DNA of 64,000 bases from Mercurialis annua (GCF_937616625.2 NC_065571.1:57397651-57461650); one strand, 5' to 3'. Counted from the stretch's first letter, positions 22,978 through 36,043 are shown. Translations and numbers: made by a program. The notes: generated by a model not told the origin, from the sequence alone.

Positions 22978-25457
22978 TAATGTGAAGGAAGATTAAGATA
23001 TTCTTTTTATCAGAAAGATGTAATGGTTTAGCAGAGGTTTTGAAAAATTTCAGACTCCGATGGGTTTTAAGAAGTATACTAAGGTTTATTTTAAATTACA
23101 TTTAAGTCCCTATATTTAAATTAGCATGATCAATTAACACATATTTTATTTATTAAAATTAGCAAAAATAATTAAACTAATTATTTATCAAATAATTTTA
23201 ACAATAATAAATAATTAAAAATTGGTTATCGAATAAAATTATGAATCATTAATGTATAAACAATATTTTAAAAAATTAATTTTCCGTATAACTAATCTAA
23301 TATTTAATAAAAATTAATTTTCTGAATTGAAATAATAAATCTGAATGCCCTTTGTTGGGAGAAGGATATAGTTATTCTACATTACTCTAATAACCAATTG
23401 GAGTAATTTTTTTCTCTTATTTGCTTGTTATCATTCAATTAGTCAGCTAATTGTGGGAGAATTATGAAATTATTCGAAATGCCCTTTGTTGGGAGAAGGA
23501 TATAGTTATCTACATTAACGATAATTAAAAGATAAAAAATGAACTTAAAGCTGTAAGAGATTAATTTTAGTGTGATTAATTTTAAATATGATTGGCAACT
23601 CATTTGATATTCATGTGAATTCACAGAAAATTCATTTATATCATCTTAAAGAAAATTATGCATGAGAAATCAGTTATATGTAACAATTTATAGACATGAA
23701 AATATATATTGACATATATACTTAAAAAGCTGAACTGAAATAAATAAATAAAAATATTATATTTAAAGGCCAACGTAATTTGTTAATGATTTGTGATAAG
23801 ATATTAGAGAGAACTAAATTGTTATTTATAAAAAATTTGAGGAATGTACATCATTCGCTTTCTCTTAAAAACTATTTATAAAAATATTATGAACTTTTAA
23901 ATATTACATTCCTACTTTACTACTTATATATTTTTAATTTTTTTTTAATTTTTATTTGAAAAAAGATTAAAGATTTCTATTTTAGATCAATCTCTCTATT
24001 TACCTACTATATTCAAATTATCGTTTAATCTCTCTATTCTATTTGAGACTTTGGTTGATTAGTTCATTTAATAATTAACCTTTTTTCAATTTTGTTTCCG
24101 TAGTTTATATTAATCATTGAAATACTAATTTTCAATCACTGCATTGATAGTCGATTCATTGTAAAATACAGTTATTGCTGATATTATAAACAATCCTCGA
24201 ACGCAAAAAATATGTGTCAATTTAGGTAGTCCAAAGTGAGCTGAAATCGGTCTCTTTCTCTTCTACAGATTGTTCGTTTACTTCTAAGGCGGCCCCTTAA
24301 TTAATTTGAAATTGATGAGTCTGTGGAGAATAATAATGATAATTATAATTGCTCAAAGAAGGCTTCGCCGTGGAAAAAACCATCACCAAATGGCTTAGCG
24401 GCAAAGCTATTAATCCAGAGAGAAAAATTGAAAAAATCATATGAGAAGAAAAAAAAATAACGTGATTCGTCTTGTAAAGGCTTATCGGTCTTATATTCTC
24501 CGCAACATTCAATACTATGTGTTGGTTTTGTTTAACATGTTTTTATGTGTTGATTAGTAATGCAAAACTCCAAACAAATATAAATTAAAAGAGGATCTTA
24601 AAAGGGGATTAAATTTTTGCACGTGTATTAATCAATAACATTGCACATTATTATTGTTCGTTTGATTTTTATTTGTTGACAATTATAAATTTAAGTGTTT
24701 TTTTGAATTTTTTTTAGTGAAATAGAATGCACAAAATTAAAATTTATGAAGTTGGGAGAATCAATATTTTTCAATTTTTTTTTGTTGCATGATATTAGAC
24801 TTTTTTTGGTGTTTTTTAGTATGCCTTTAATGTATTTTTAGTACATTTTGGTGGATTAAATTTGTTTTATTTTTATCAAAAATAAACTAATTAAGATTTA
24901 AAATAATGTTAAATAAATTCATAAACTATTTTTTTATTTTAACCATAAACTTTGAAATGTATCAATCGTATGCATGAAGTTTTATTTTTTTCCCTCAATC
25001 TATAAAAATTAGGAAAAACAAAATTTAAAACAATTGGTCCAATAGAAATATATAATTGTAAATATATAAAATTATAAGAATAAAAAAGTAAGTTAATCAG
25101 CACTCAATAAGACTCGCAAGTGACTCTATGAAGATAAGTATTTCAATATTCGAATCCAACTTGATAGTTGAGTCGAATAGCTCAAATAAGAGTTGGATTC
25201 ACCCCTGTAAGAAAGCTTTAAAGAGGAGGATCCATGTTTTGCAGAGACAGATTAACCAGCCTGATACAAAAGGTTGGTGTAAGGTCACACCAAGTCTTAT
25301 ATATAAAGTTTTCTGTTAAACATTTAAATATCAGAGATTCTAACTCCAATCTAGCAATTATGTATGCCGAATTAATCAGTTCCGGACAAAGCAAAATTCG
25401 TGCATGGTTGACATCAAACTGCTCAAAGACTACAACTATCCCTTCAATAACCTCAAC
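22978..25457. other. Intergenic, AT-rich, with one 32-bp direct repeat
   Basis: No gene is supported. A 32-bp exact direct repeat (AATGCCCTTTGTTGGGAGAA and on) occurs at 23344-23375 and 23478-23509. Nothing else was identified in 23510-25457, including short open frames near 24300 and 25130 that lack any recognisable feature. Confidence 0.5.
23344..23509. repeat. Direct repeat pair, 32 bp, 134 bp apart
   Basis: Positions 23344-23375 and 23478-23509 are identical (begin AATGCCCTTTGTTGGG, end GGATATAGTTAT). With a 1-bp indel the match continues through TCTACATTA. This is too long for a usual transposon target duplication, so a local duplication is more likely. Confidence 0.85.
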
Positions 25458-28430
25458 TTAACCTAAGAAATTCATTATCACCAAATGGAGCACCAAATTG
25501 CAGAGAACAAAATCAGCAAAGGCACGCTCTGGAGGTAAATCCTGTAATTACATCAACAGAACATCAAATTAATGTCTAGTTGTCGAAAGATCATATTACA
25601 AGAAGGATAAATGGTCCCACTCGGTCTTTCGAGATTAATTTGAATTTCACTTTCCACCCTCTCAAATTTAAAATATAACCTTACCTTGAATTCCTTGTTT
25701 TCTTTGTTCACCTGGATGCGAAGGCAAACTGCGACAAAAGATACAATTTACAGGTCATTATCACTTTATTACTTAAACAGGTATGTTTTCCCCTGAAAAA
25801 CTGCTACCTACTTACCAGCAAGTACTGCTGTGCCTACACAAGAAAGTACTCCTGAAAGAAAAGAATTGAATGGAAATGATCCAACAACAGCCATGTAAAC
25901 CACCTGTTAATTGGAAAAACAAGTTCAAAAAGCATCAGATCTGGACAACATAAACGATGAATAAACTCGCATAATATAGATGTCATATAATAGGATGTAC
26001 TGAAATGATTTCGTATCTATTAAATCTAGTGAGAGTGGTAAGGAGCTTGCAAGGCTTAAACCATTTTCTGGCGGTGAGAACTGGAATAGAGGCATCTTAT
26101 TAACTGGAACTAGATTTTCATGTTCAATTGAAAAAGTTATGTGCATGTGCTGATCATTTGCACAAGGTATACAGTTTTACCGAATTCCCAATTGGAAAAT
26201 TCTCCGCAAATCATGACACCATACAATTTTAGTCTCAAAACCCTGTAAAGATACTATGTGAAACAACAAAATTTAACAAACCAACACCACCTAATTTTTT
26301 TCCAATTGAACATATGCAAGAAAATCAGGAACAAAGTGATAGATAACAAATCAGGACCCATAGGATTGCAGATCAATAGCCTCATAAGATTTGAACACAA
26401 TTTTATTACCACTTTCTAAACACTTTAAACTGGAGGTTTTTTTTCTTTTCAGATTTGGATTCCTGAAACACAAGACGAAAGAAGGGGTTTTTTTTCCTGA
26501 TGATTCTCCTAAAAACCCTTTAATATAACGCAAGCACATCCACCAGTCTCAAACAAACCCTTAGTGAGAATCAAAAATTCTGTCGTTATAAAATTATTAA
26601 TATCTTTTATCATTAAATAAAATTTGTGATACTCTCATCTTACTACCAAGATTTGAATACTTCATGTGCAAGGGACAGCTAGGGTAACACTATAGAAATA
26701 CAAGTTTGCCATATGAACTTCTAAATGAAACAAATAAAATCATTCAGCCTTACCAGAAAAATATTAAGTATAACATCAAAACAAGTACAGTAAATCACTC
26801 AATCTTTTCAAGCAACATGGTCAATTGATGTTGCAGTTAATATAGTAATAATTGAGGCTGCTAGTTATAACAGTAATAATTTTCCTCTAACTCTAATTAA
26901 ATACAATGGGTCCATGACAATGACAAAGAAAGAATTCCAGCATTTAAAGTGACACCATGAGATAGCATGCAAAATATTCTTCCTATCTAACTATTGCCAT
27001 TTAGATAATATCTTGTCACCTAAGCTGACACTAGACTGCTTAGAAGATTTCTCACTCCAAGATCCACTCAGATACCATGGCAAAGACTGAAACTATAGCA
27101 GGGAAAGCTATAGAGCAACAACAACAAATGCTAATATCATTTTAATCGTAGAAGAAAATGAGCTACATAGCAAATAAGATCTCATAATTATCCAGAATAC
27201 CATCTAGAGAGATGTCTATATGGCCAAAAATATGATTTCATATCAACTGTCCATGTAAACGGGGCTGGAGCCTCAATGCTCTGCCTTCACATATTCAGTT
27301 GCTTATTAGCACCGACACTTTTTTTATGGAATTCACAGGTGGGAGTATATGCAAATCAAACTCCAAACGCATTTTGCAATAAGCGAGCATGAAAGTTCTA
27401 CAAATAACAGAAGAACAATAGAAAAATCAAGCAAAGCACATGAATTGAGCGTATAATTAAAGATTCCCATCATAGTAAAAAACCAGTAAAAACAGCATGT
27501 AAGATGACAAATCCAGTAGACAAACTTCATCTTAATTCTCAAGTCACATGTGTGTTTTGAGATTGATTCTTCTCAAGGGGCACTTTTCTCCTTGCATGAA
27601 GAGACATCCAATTCTATTTCATTTGACCGGTATTGCATTAAACTACTGGACCAAAGTCCATATTAAATTGCACATTAAGATTGTTGCCAATTAAGAACGC
27701 CCAATAACAACGCATATCATATGCAGGTTTCACGTTTTGACAGAATAAGCAAATATATGTGTATGTATACAGATCACGAAGTCAGACTGTTAGGAACTAA
27801 TGATGAAGTTGGACAAAAGAAACCAGTTATGCATAGCCCTCCCTCACCTTTCTTCAGCATAGAGTTTTGAGCCAAGTTGTTTACCAAAGTATTTTAAGCT
27901 TCACTTAGGCAAAGTCTTCAATAAAATAACACCCCCGAGCGAGGTTTAGGAACTTTCTCTCAAAGAAATTCTTTTTGTACATATTCATTTGACCAAAAAA
28001 AAAAGCAGCACAGATTTGTTTCTAATTCACAGCACTTAATCGATAGCACTGCGACAGGTATGTTTCTAATTCATAACACTTAATGTAATAGTAAATCAAG
28101 TTTTTTCACAGGGAAAATGTGCAATTACAAGTTTAATACATAAACTTCAAGATTTGTTATCTAAAGGCCTTATTCGAGAAGCTATCAAAAAACAAATCAA
28201 ATTTTACCTGGATCACAGCGGTGAAAACAGCAAAACCTACATAGAGATCGATAATCTGCATTGCAATTTCACAACAAGATCAGATTAAGGTTAATTAAGT
28301 TTCCCAATTAAAATCATAAAAACTAAAATTAAAGAGAAAAAACCTTGAGAGAAGTGGGAGTAGCAGAGTATGCAGATCGGAGGGAATGGATGAGCGCCTG
28401 AGCGTCCTTGTTGCTTGTTGGTTTAACCAT
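25458..28430 (-). CDS. DAD1: DAD1, oligosaccharyltransferase subunit
   Basis: Five exons read right to left: 28344-28430, 28208-28255, 25816-25903, 25685-25728 and 25458-25541. They encode 116 aa, the family's normal length, with every junction GT..AG. The protein starts [20 protein letters not shown] and ends [13 protein letters not shown]. Three hydrophobic segments (about 30-52, 55-77 and 94-115) fit the ER membrane topology. Signature stretches: [47 protein letters not shown]. Role: small essential subunit of the complex that transfers the glycan from dolichol to Asn of nascent proteins in the ER; first known as defender against cell death. Intron 2 (25904-28207) is 2.3 kb and shows no nested gene. 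Confidence 0.96.
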
Positions 28431-28689
28431 TTTTTTTCTTTCTGATTTACTGATTAGGGCTGTTCAAGTTCAAGAGAGGCTTATACCTTTAACTGTATAG
28501 TGTTGCTCATTACGTACATTAAGGTTTTTGATAAGAATGTCACGAAAAATAAAATGATATTTTTAGTAATAAAATAAAAAAAAATTTAATATGATAAATT
28601 ATCAATAAAATAAATTGAAAAAAATATATAAGAAATTGAAATGATCCTTTAGCTACAGATAATATTTTAGTGTGTTTTAATTTTAAAAA
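28431..28689. other. DAD1 5' flank and AT-rich intergenic
   Basis: A short stretch upstream of DAD1. It should hold the DAD1 promoter, but no distinct TATA box or other motif stands out. From 28550 on the sequence is mostly A and T. Confidence 0.4.
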
Positions 28690-30065
28690 GCCAAAGGTAC
28701 AAAAAAAAAACCTCACAGTTTTCATAAAAATACATATCAGCCCTTTTACTTTTTTTGATATAATTAAGCCCTCTTTATTTTCAAATAAAACAAATAACCC
28801 CTTCCGTCCAACACCATTAGAAACACTCGTTGATGGCTTACATGTCTCTCATAATCATATAGAAAAAATATTCAAAAATAATTTTAATGTTTAAAATATT
28901 TACTGAAAATTTGAGAGGGAATGTCCTGTTTAGTTGTAGAAAATATTTTATGTTTTCTATTTCCAATTTTCTTTTCATTTTCTATGTTTTTTAATTTTTT
29001 ATTTTCCAAACAGAAAACTAAAAAATCATAATTCTGTTTGCTTATTAAATTTTCTTATTGTTTTCTATTTTTCTATTTTCTAAAAGTAAACAACATACTA
29101 TTTTTTTAAATTCATACACAATGTTGACGTGCCATTCATTCATTGGTTAAAAATGACCTTCACCTCAGTAAATTATACCAATAAATGAGTGCCACCTCAA
29201 CACCGTGTATGGATTTGGAAAAAAAATGAAAGTTGTTGTATCTTTATGATAAGTTTTAAAAGACGTGATTAAATTGAAAAAATATGTAAAGTTAGTGAAT
29301 TTTTATAACATTACCCCTTGTTAATATAATTAATTACTTGATTATATTAAATTTAAATTTAATTTTAAATTTAACTTTATTTTAAAATAATTAATTTTAA
29401 AGTATTCTTTAATTTATTGAACCGACCGCAGCCAGAATTTTTCATTTTTGGAAATGGCCCGGAACAATTTAAAGGGCGGTTCAGGACCGGTTCAAATGTC
29501 TCTCGAATTGTGAACAAACAGTTCTGAAATATGGCCATTATCTATATGCAAGTGGTTACTAATAGTTAAAAAAAACCATCAATAGTTAGATTAGATTAAA
29601 TAAATTGTGACTCTCGATATTGAATTCTTAAATTAAAATTTTCAGTATTCTTTAAACTCGTTAAATAAAACTATTAATTATAAAAATGTGTTTTCTAAAA
29701 GTTATTGTTTATAAAGGAAAAGTTGGAAAACATCTTTTTGGTGTTTTCCAACCATTAGTTATAATATGGAAAATTAAAAAAATTGTTTTCTAGTTTTCTA
29801 AATTAGAAAATACTACAACTAAACACTAAATTTCATTTTTCAATTTTTTTAGAGTAATTTTCTGAAAAATAAGCATTATTTCCCACAACTAAATAAGGCA
29901 TAAGTGTCCCAAAAGTAAATTAAAAGATTTTATTTGTTCAATTTTAAAACAACAAGGGTTTAATTGTTCAATTTTAAAAACACGAAGGTTTAATTGTGTT
30001 CTAAAAAAGTAAAAGGGATGATCTTTACTTTAAAAAAAAGTCGAGAGTTTTTTGTATCTTCTGCC
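28690..30065. mobile_element. Mutator-like MITE containing further nested elements
   Basis: The outer ends are GCCAAAGGTACAAAAAA and, reverse-complemented from the right, GGCAGAAGATACAAAAAA. Flanking 9-mers TTTTAAAAA (28681-28689) and TTTTAAATA (30066-30074) agree at 8 of 9 positions. Inside is a second inverted-repeat element at 28921-29901, and within that a third at about 29080-29325. Non-coding throughout. Confidence 0.7.
28921..29901. mobile_element. Inverted-repeat element nested in the 28690-30065 MITE
   Basis: The left end ATGTCCTGTTTAGTTGTAGA pairs with the reverse complement of the right end (ATGCCTTATTTAGTTGTGGG). Both subterminal regions are rich in GAAAA/TTTTC blocks. No target duplication was fixed; a hAT-type origin is possible. 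It contains a smaller AT-rich inverted-repeat element at about 29080-29325. Confidence 0.6.
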
Positions 30066-30800
30066 TTTTAAATAATAAAAGTAAGAGTGAATATGATTCG
30101 GTTTAGTTTTGTAAAATTTAAAATCAAATTATATTTAAAAAATAAAACTAAAAATTGAACTACACCAAGTATCTATATAAAATATTTTTAGGTTTATGAG
30201 TTACCTTTTATGAGCTGTTTTTTAAGCCTAGAAATAGTCAGATTGATGATAAAGAAGATACAGTAAAAATATATAATTGTTAGATTTTTGTCCTTTTAAA
30301 TTCTTTTATTTTGATATTGATAATTAACTATGAGTGTTTTAATCATTTTCATAATTAGTTTGTAAAAACATTAAGGAACACTCAAAGCGTAATTTGGAGT
30401 CTTCTAGAAAAAATTTAAAATTTCATATTTTAGATTTCCAAAGAGTTTGCTACGGGGTGAGAGTACTAACTAAAATAAAGTATTATTTTAAGATAACTAT
30501 TAAAACTAGAGTACTAATTAAAATGAACTACTATACTAAGATAATTGTCTAATGTACTAACTCAAAAAGACTACTTAAAATATTTAATAATTAGTATTTT
30601 AATTATTTTAAATCATATACAATTGTAAATAAGATCAATTACTTTAGTTAGTATTTTAATTATTATTTGATACTTTTTACTTAAACTTTCTATAAATATA
30701 AAATTTAGATATCAATTAAAAATATTAAACTATTAAAAAAATATTAAAAATATTAAAAAAAAATTCCTAATTAACTATTATTTTAAATATAAATTGATAA
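30066..30800. other. Intergenic, AT-rich, no gene seen
   Basis: Almost only A/T-rich sequence. 30460-30600 carries repeated ACTAACT(A)AAAT-type words. It may be the body of the Helitron-like element whose 3' end is at 30851; its 5' start could not be located. Confidence 0.4.
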
Positions 30801-30851
30801 TTTGACGAATCATATTGCAAGGCACGTGTGAAACACGTAAAATAACACTGA
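30801..30851 (+). mobile_element. Helitron 3' terminus (5' end not found)
   Basis: A hairpin with 6-bp stem (ACGTGT, loop GAA, ACACGT; 30824-30838) is followed after 9 nt by CTGA (fits CTRR) and then T. Spacing and stem design equal those of the complete Helitron ending at 15464. Only the end is supported. Confidence 0.55.
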
Positions 30852-30999
30852 TATTTAGAAAAATTGTTCGTGTAATAGTTGGTGTTTGATTATAAAATGA
30901 TAAGTTTGGAGTTAATTTAGAGAAAAAACTTAGACATTAACTACTTACTAGAGTATAATCCTCTCACTCCTCCTTATAAAATCACAACTAAAAGAACAG

Positions 31000-31420
31000 T
31001 TGTTTTAAGGAGGTGGTTTTGGCCTTTTGCGCGGAAAACCACCTCCTCCAATCTTTTTTCTTTCCTCTTTAAAATTAATAAAACCTAATTATTTTATTAT
31101 TTTAATTTTTTTTTCTTTCTTAAGGTCTCTTTCTTTAAAGGATTAAAGAAATAAATTTTTGAAGAAGGTGTTTTTGTTTTGGGTGTGGAAACCCAGCTTT
31201 TAATTTTTTAAATGGTTTTCTTCAACTCTTTAAAGTTAGATCTACCCCATAAGTCTTAATTAATTTGTCTTCTCAAATAAAAAATCTTTCTTAAAGGTCT
31301 TTTTTTTATAAGACCGAAAAAATAAAAATTTTAAAAAGGTGGTTTTTTGGGGATGGAAAACCACCTTCTAAATTTTTCAAGTGGTTTTCTTCAACTCTTT
31401 AAAGTTGAGCTTTTTGAATT
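31000..31420 (+). repeat. Tandem repeat, about 165-170 bp units, each with a hairpin
   Basis: Three hairpins built on GGTGGTTTT..AAAACCACC lie at about 31009-31047, 31165-31200 and 31337-31366. They are separated by similar TC-rich and AAAGGTCT-containing sequence. TTCTTCAACTCTTTAAAGTT occurs twice (about 31217 and 31387). Units are diverged. No ORF. Confidence 0.6.
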
Positions 31421-32422
31421 TTATAGTTTGAATTTATGAGTTGGTTGCTTATTAGTGCGTTCTAGATCTATCTTGTTATATTTAAATCGAAGATGCGGAT
31501 GAAGATCAAGGAGCGAGCGGGTTCAAAGTATAATCGAACGAGTGTAAGAGATCTAGCTCCGCTTCTCTTGAACAAGAGCGCCGAATTTGGCAACCCTAAG
31601 CGGAAAAATTTACTCGTTTTCGATTAATTTTTCTTGTATTTTATATCTTCATATATAGTTTTGATTGTTTCTTGATTGATTTGCAATTGAAAGATCATAT
31701 GTTTAATTATTATTATTATATGATTTTCATCAATTTATAACCTTTTAGCTTGGAATTTTTTTAGAAAACTCTTTATAAATCTTGATTAGTGAGTTTTAAA
31801 TCTTAAATTTTAATTGAGTAGTGGACATGAGATTAGTTTGTGATTAGAATCACTAATCTCTTGTCGTAATCTCGTTAAACTCCACTTCCTTACTATTGTG
31901 TTTATTCCGCTTCAAAAGAAAATTTACAACCCATTCATCCCCTTTAAGGTTGTTGGACAAAAATTTATTCTATCTCTAAAAAAAATAGAATTTTTAAATT
32001 TATAGCGGATTGAAAATGGCCTTAATAATTACCAAAAAATTGAGTCAAAACAATGGTCACACTAGAAGGCATGTTATGTTGGTGGGGATGATTTAAAAAT
32101 CGCCGAAAGGTACAAAAAAATGAAAAGGAATTATCATCCAAGATTATATGTAAGAGACGAGTAGTAGAGTAATGTTTTGATTGAGAACGCAAAAAATATT
32201 GCGAAAAGTAATTGTTTAATCTAAATTTTGATGTTTATGTATTTATTATGAATTCATTTTATATTTTAAAAATAAGAAATTTATGTAAGTATTACTTATA
32301 AAAAATTAGCTTGACGAAAAATTTCTTGCAAAAATATAAATATTAAAGCTTGGAAAGAAACATATTTCTACTTATTGAATCTAATAGTGTAAAAATATTA
32401 GTTGAATTGAGACTCTTTAATC
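31421..32422. other. Intergenic with a GC-richer 150-bp island
   Basis: 31480-31620 is less AT-rich (GAAGATCAAGGAGCGAGCGG and neighbours) and may be a retroelement or old UTR scrap. No protein homology was recognised in any frame. The rest is AT-rich without visible genes. Confidence 0.4.
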
Positions 32423-32838
32423 AGGGTGAGTAAAAGTATCTGACCGAATGATTTAATCGATCGAACTAATATATTTCAATTGGTCTGGTTAGGTAAAAAT
32501 TGTGAATTTAGTCAGTTCGATTTTGAGATTTAAGAGTTTTGATTTTCAGTTATTAATTCAGTTTCAAATTTAAAATATCAAAATTAACCGAACTGATTAA
32601 ATTAATCAATAATTAAATTACATAAAATTAATTTTTCCTTGTACTTTTGTTGTTTTTATTAAACCGACCGAATTACCGATCTATTTGGTTCGGTTCTTTT
32701 TGGATATTTTTGTCGATTCGGCTTTTGATTAGAATTTTATGTTCATAAGTTCAATTATAAATATTCAGTCAATCAATCAGTTAATTTGATTTAAAAATTT
32801 CAGTTTGAATTTGACCGAATTGATTGACTGTTCACCCT
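32423..32838. mobile_element. Short-TIR repeat rich in TTCGGTT motifs
   Basis: The ends AGGGTGAGTAAAAG and TGTTCACCCT are inverted around a body of GACCGAA/TTCGGTT words. The same motif style is found upstream of rbcS and at 38890-39050. TIRs are about 8 bp, as in hAT-type MITEs, but no clear 8-bp duplication was identified. Confidence 0.45.
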
Positions 32839-35412
32839 ATTTTTTAGTTTTTCAAACTATTTCCCTTTTTATTATAACTAATAGCTTTTTGGACAATATG
32901 GTTTTTGTTTGTGTCCTATTTGTATATTATTATCTTGTTAAAGTTTGTTATATGCCTCACTTTGGGTTTTATCCTTTAACTTTTTCTTTTGGTCTAAGGG
33001 TACTTGACCCTTTAATTAAAAGTTTAGGCTACCTTTTTGGTTGTGGAGCATTCAATATTTATATTTTAGAACATATCAATGTCTTAAAATCCTCTTTTCA
33101 TCATGTTGTTGTTTTCTCTTTGACCCTTCTTCAATTTGAACACAAATGTGAAGGTTTCAAATTAGAGGGTTCCATGGTGATATGAATTTTTGAGTTCAAT
33201 GGTGATAATTGCAACTTGGCTAAATTCATTTTAAAGTTTTTATACTACTAAGTTTTTCATTAGTTTACTTTTGTTCATTTAAATATCATATTACATGTGC
33301 ATGCATACTTATTTTGGATGAGACAACTCGTTTTTAGAAAAAAACTTGTTAAAAGTTAATATATGTATTCTAACATCTAGTACATAAATGGTTAACATAC
33401 ATTTTGGTGCCTATACATAGTTTTCACTTCTAAATTTGGCCAAAAGCCATTAAAAACACCTTATTGCTTTCAATCATGCTGTAAAAATCTAGATAACCAT
33501 TGCAGTATTAATGTCTCAAAAAGAATAATGTAATGCGCAATAGAAATTTTAAACTTTGAGAATAGAAGAGCTACTAAAATATAGATTTCTTTTTAGAACA
33601 TGAAAAAGTAATATGTTTACCATTTCCATATTTATTCACATTTTTCTTTACTATTCTAAGCTTTTATGGCTTTCACAAATTTAATTATTAGGTTAGAAGT
33701 AGTAAATTTTTAGTTAAAAATTCATCAAAAAAATTTAAATTTTAGTTAATTCTACACATATTATAGGTCGAATATGAGTAGATTTGGGTCGGATCTAACG
33801 AGACTTGGCTCTTTTAAGTGCAAACGGCCAAGTGCAAATCTGGTTCAAATTTAATATTTGATATCTGAACTCATTTTATATATTAAATTTATACGAGCTT
33901 GGTCCGAATGTTTCAGACCTTAAAGTTAAATCAATTAATTGGACTTTTATCCAATATCAATTAATTAGTTTTAATAGTTAATTTAGGAAAAAAATTAAAA
34001 ATATATATATTAGTTTTATAATTTATATAATTAATTGATTTAATTTAAAGACTGAATTTTATTTTAGTTTGGTTATTAGGTGAGTTGGTTGGGTTAGGAG
34101 TGTTGCCACGTCAGCAATTTGCTGAGTTGACAGTGACGTGGCAGACATGATGGTAAAAATCAATTTGATTAAAAAATAGCTATAAAAGGTAGTAAATATG
34201 CTAACACGGGTTAAATTGGCCAATTTTTAAAATTTTAGATATAACTGACACAACTCGCAAAACATTTGGTATTTTTTGGTGATTAATTTTTTTTTTAGTT
34301 TAATCACGTTATTTAAAAGTAGTTATATAAATTTATAATTTCTTTTAAATTTTTTTCCAAATATATCATTGTTTTCAAACCGGTGAATTTAAGCTGACTG
34401 TGCAAGCAGACCGTGATATGGTGTAATATTTTAAAATTAATTACATATTAAATCACAAGTTTTACATCTTTTATTAGTTTTATCACGAACTTTTTTTTTA
34501 TATTTATCACGAACTTGCCCACTCAACCATCATATATGGAATCTGACGTGTTTTGCCACATTATTTTTTTGTTTATGCAGTCAGCTCGAATTTGTCGGAT
34601 ATTAAACAGTAATAGATTTGGATGAGAGGTGGCTGTTTTATATGAAATTTCTAAAAACGTGTGATTAAATTAAAAAATATAAAATAATAATTTATTATGT
34701 AATCAACCTTTTTAAAAATTATAAATTTTACTCTTCTATGGTACTGAAAATTAATGAAGTTGTTTAAATTTAGAGGAAGAAGAGATCGACATAACAAATT
34801 TACAAGACAAAAACTAAAATTTGAAAAAGACGAAAGTTTATACAATTTATGGCTAAAGAACTTTATACTAAGAAACAGGACCAACCAATGATCAAAAGCA
34901 GTCAACTTTCCTTCATTTTTCACAATGATAGCTTTTTGAAACTTTTTTTTTCAAAAGAAACATTAAATTTTTAATTCATCTTTACAACATTTTATCAAAA
35001 TTAATTTTTAAAGTTTTATCGTCCAACCCAAACATTGAGAAGCAGATCTTATAAAAAATGAAGAAAAAAATTATTTATGCCTTTAAAATTTGACTTCAGG
35101 ATTAAGTAATCCATTAACATCTGAAAAGACTCAGTTATGCCCGTAACATCTTAAAAAGTGAACAACGCATAAATGAGACGTTGAGACTTAAATGTTAAAA
35201 TCGGAGAGTCTGATTGTTCATTTTTAAAAATTTTGAGGATATGTTTGAATCTTTTCAGACGGTGGTGACTTACTTGATCTTAGAGTCAAACTTTAAAGAT
35301 ATAGATGACATTTTTCTATAAAAATACATGAAAGAAAGGATAGGCTTTGAAATTACTATTTAGAGAAAGTTAGTATTTTTAAACAAAGTAATTCAATTTT
35401 TATTTTTTAAAA
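32839..35412. other. Intergenic, no gene supported
   Basis: AT-rich. A 126-codon open frame around 32805-33185 is hydrophobic but shows no family features and its codons look random. 34440-34715 shows inverted arms containing the TAATCACG core typical of the MITE at 721-1083. A palindromic GCCACGTCAGCA / GTGACGTGGCA pair lies at 34105-34143. Confidence 0.45.
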
Positions 35413-36034
35413 GGCTAATCATGTAATACCCCAAAATAATTAATTAGCTAATTGGATCACGTGTCCAGTTTGGATTCGCCGGAGTGGCGATATCAGAAAG
35501 ATTTATGATAAAGATTAAAATGCATAATGTTAGTAGGTCGGTTTCGGGAAGTCAACGACGAAGTTATTAATATCATATGACAGTTGTAAAGTTAGAATTG
35601 GAATTAAAAGGAAAAGTGTTAAGAAAAGCCCAAAATAAAATATAGGGACCAAAGTGGTAATTTATCCACTTTGAGATAAAAATGGAAATTATCTCGCCAA
35701 GGTCCGCGAATGTTTTATAATATATGTGGTAAAAGTTTCGGGTCAATCGGAGACCTTTTAAAATTTGGACGCGGATGCGTTTTGGGCTAAATTGTAACTT
35801 TTGAGAAGTTTAAAGAGTTGAAGTGTAAATTAGCCAATTAAGCTTAAAGAATAGCAATTTGAAGACTAATAACGGAAAAATAAAATATTGGGTTAGTATT
35901 ATTTATTGGATATAAATAATACGTAAGTAATCGAATTAAAAGGATAATTAAACCATTTAGTTAAATTAGAAAGTTAAAAGGAGAATTGGTTCAAGTTAAA
36001 GAAATGAAGGACTAAAGTGGCTAATTAGCCAATC

Positions 36035-36043
36035 TATATAAAG
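36035..36043 (+). promoter_or_regulatory. TATA box of the solo LTR
   Basis: TATATAAAG, about 610 bp into the LTR, is followed by a purine-rich stretch (GAAGAAGAAGAAGGAGCG) resembling a retrotransposon R-region start. It is a sequence-based guess at the U3/R boundary. Confidence 0.5.

Noticed and set aside
22340..22996. Plus-strand open frames opposite the SNRNP27-like gene
   Set aside because: They result from the Arg/Asp codon repeats of the minus-strand gene; only the minus-strand frame has a known domain.
32805..33185. 126-codon hydrophobic open frame
   Set aside because: No ATG context, motif or homologue was recognised. T-rich DNA gives Phe/Leu/Val-rich frames by chance, and it overlaps the end of a repeat.
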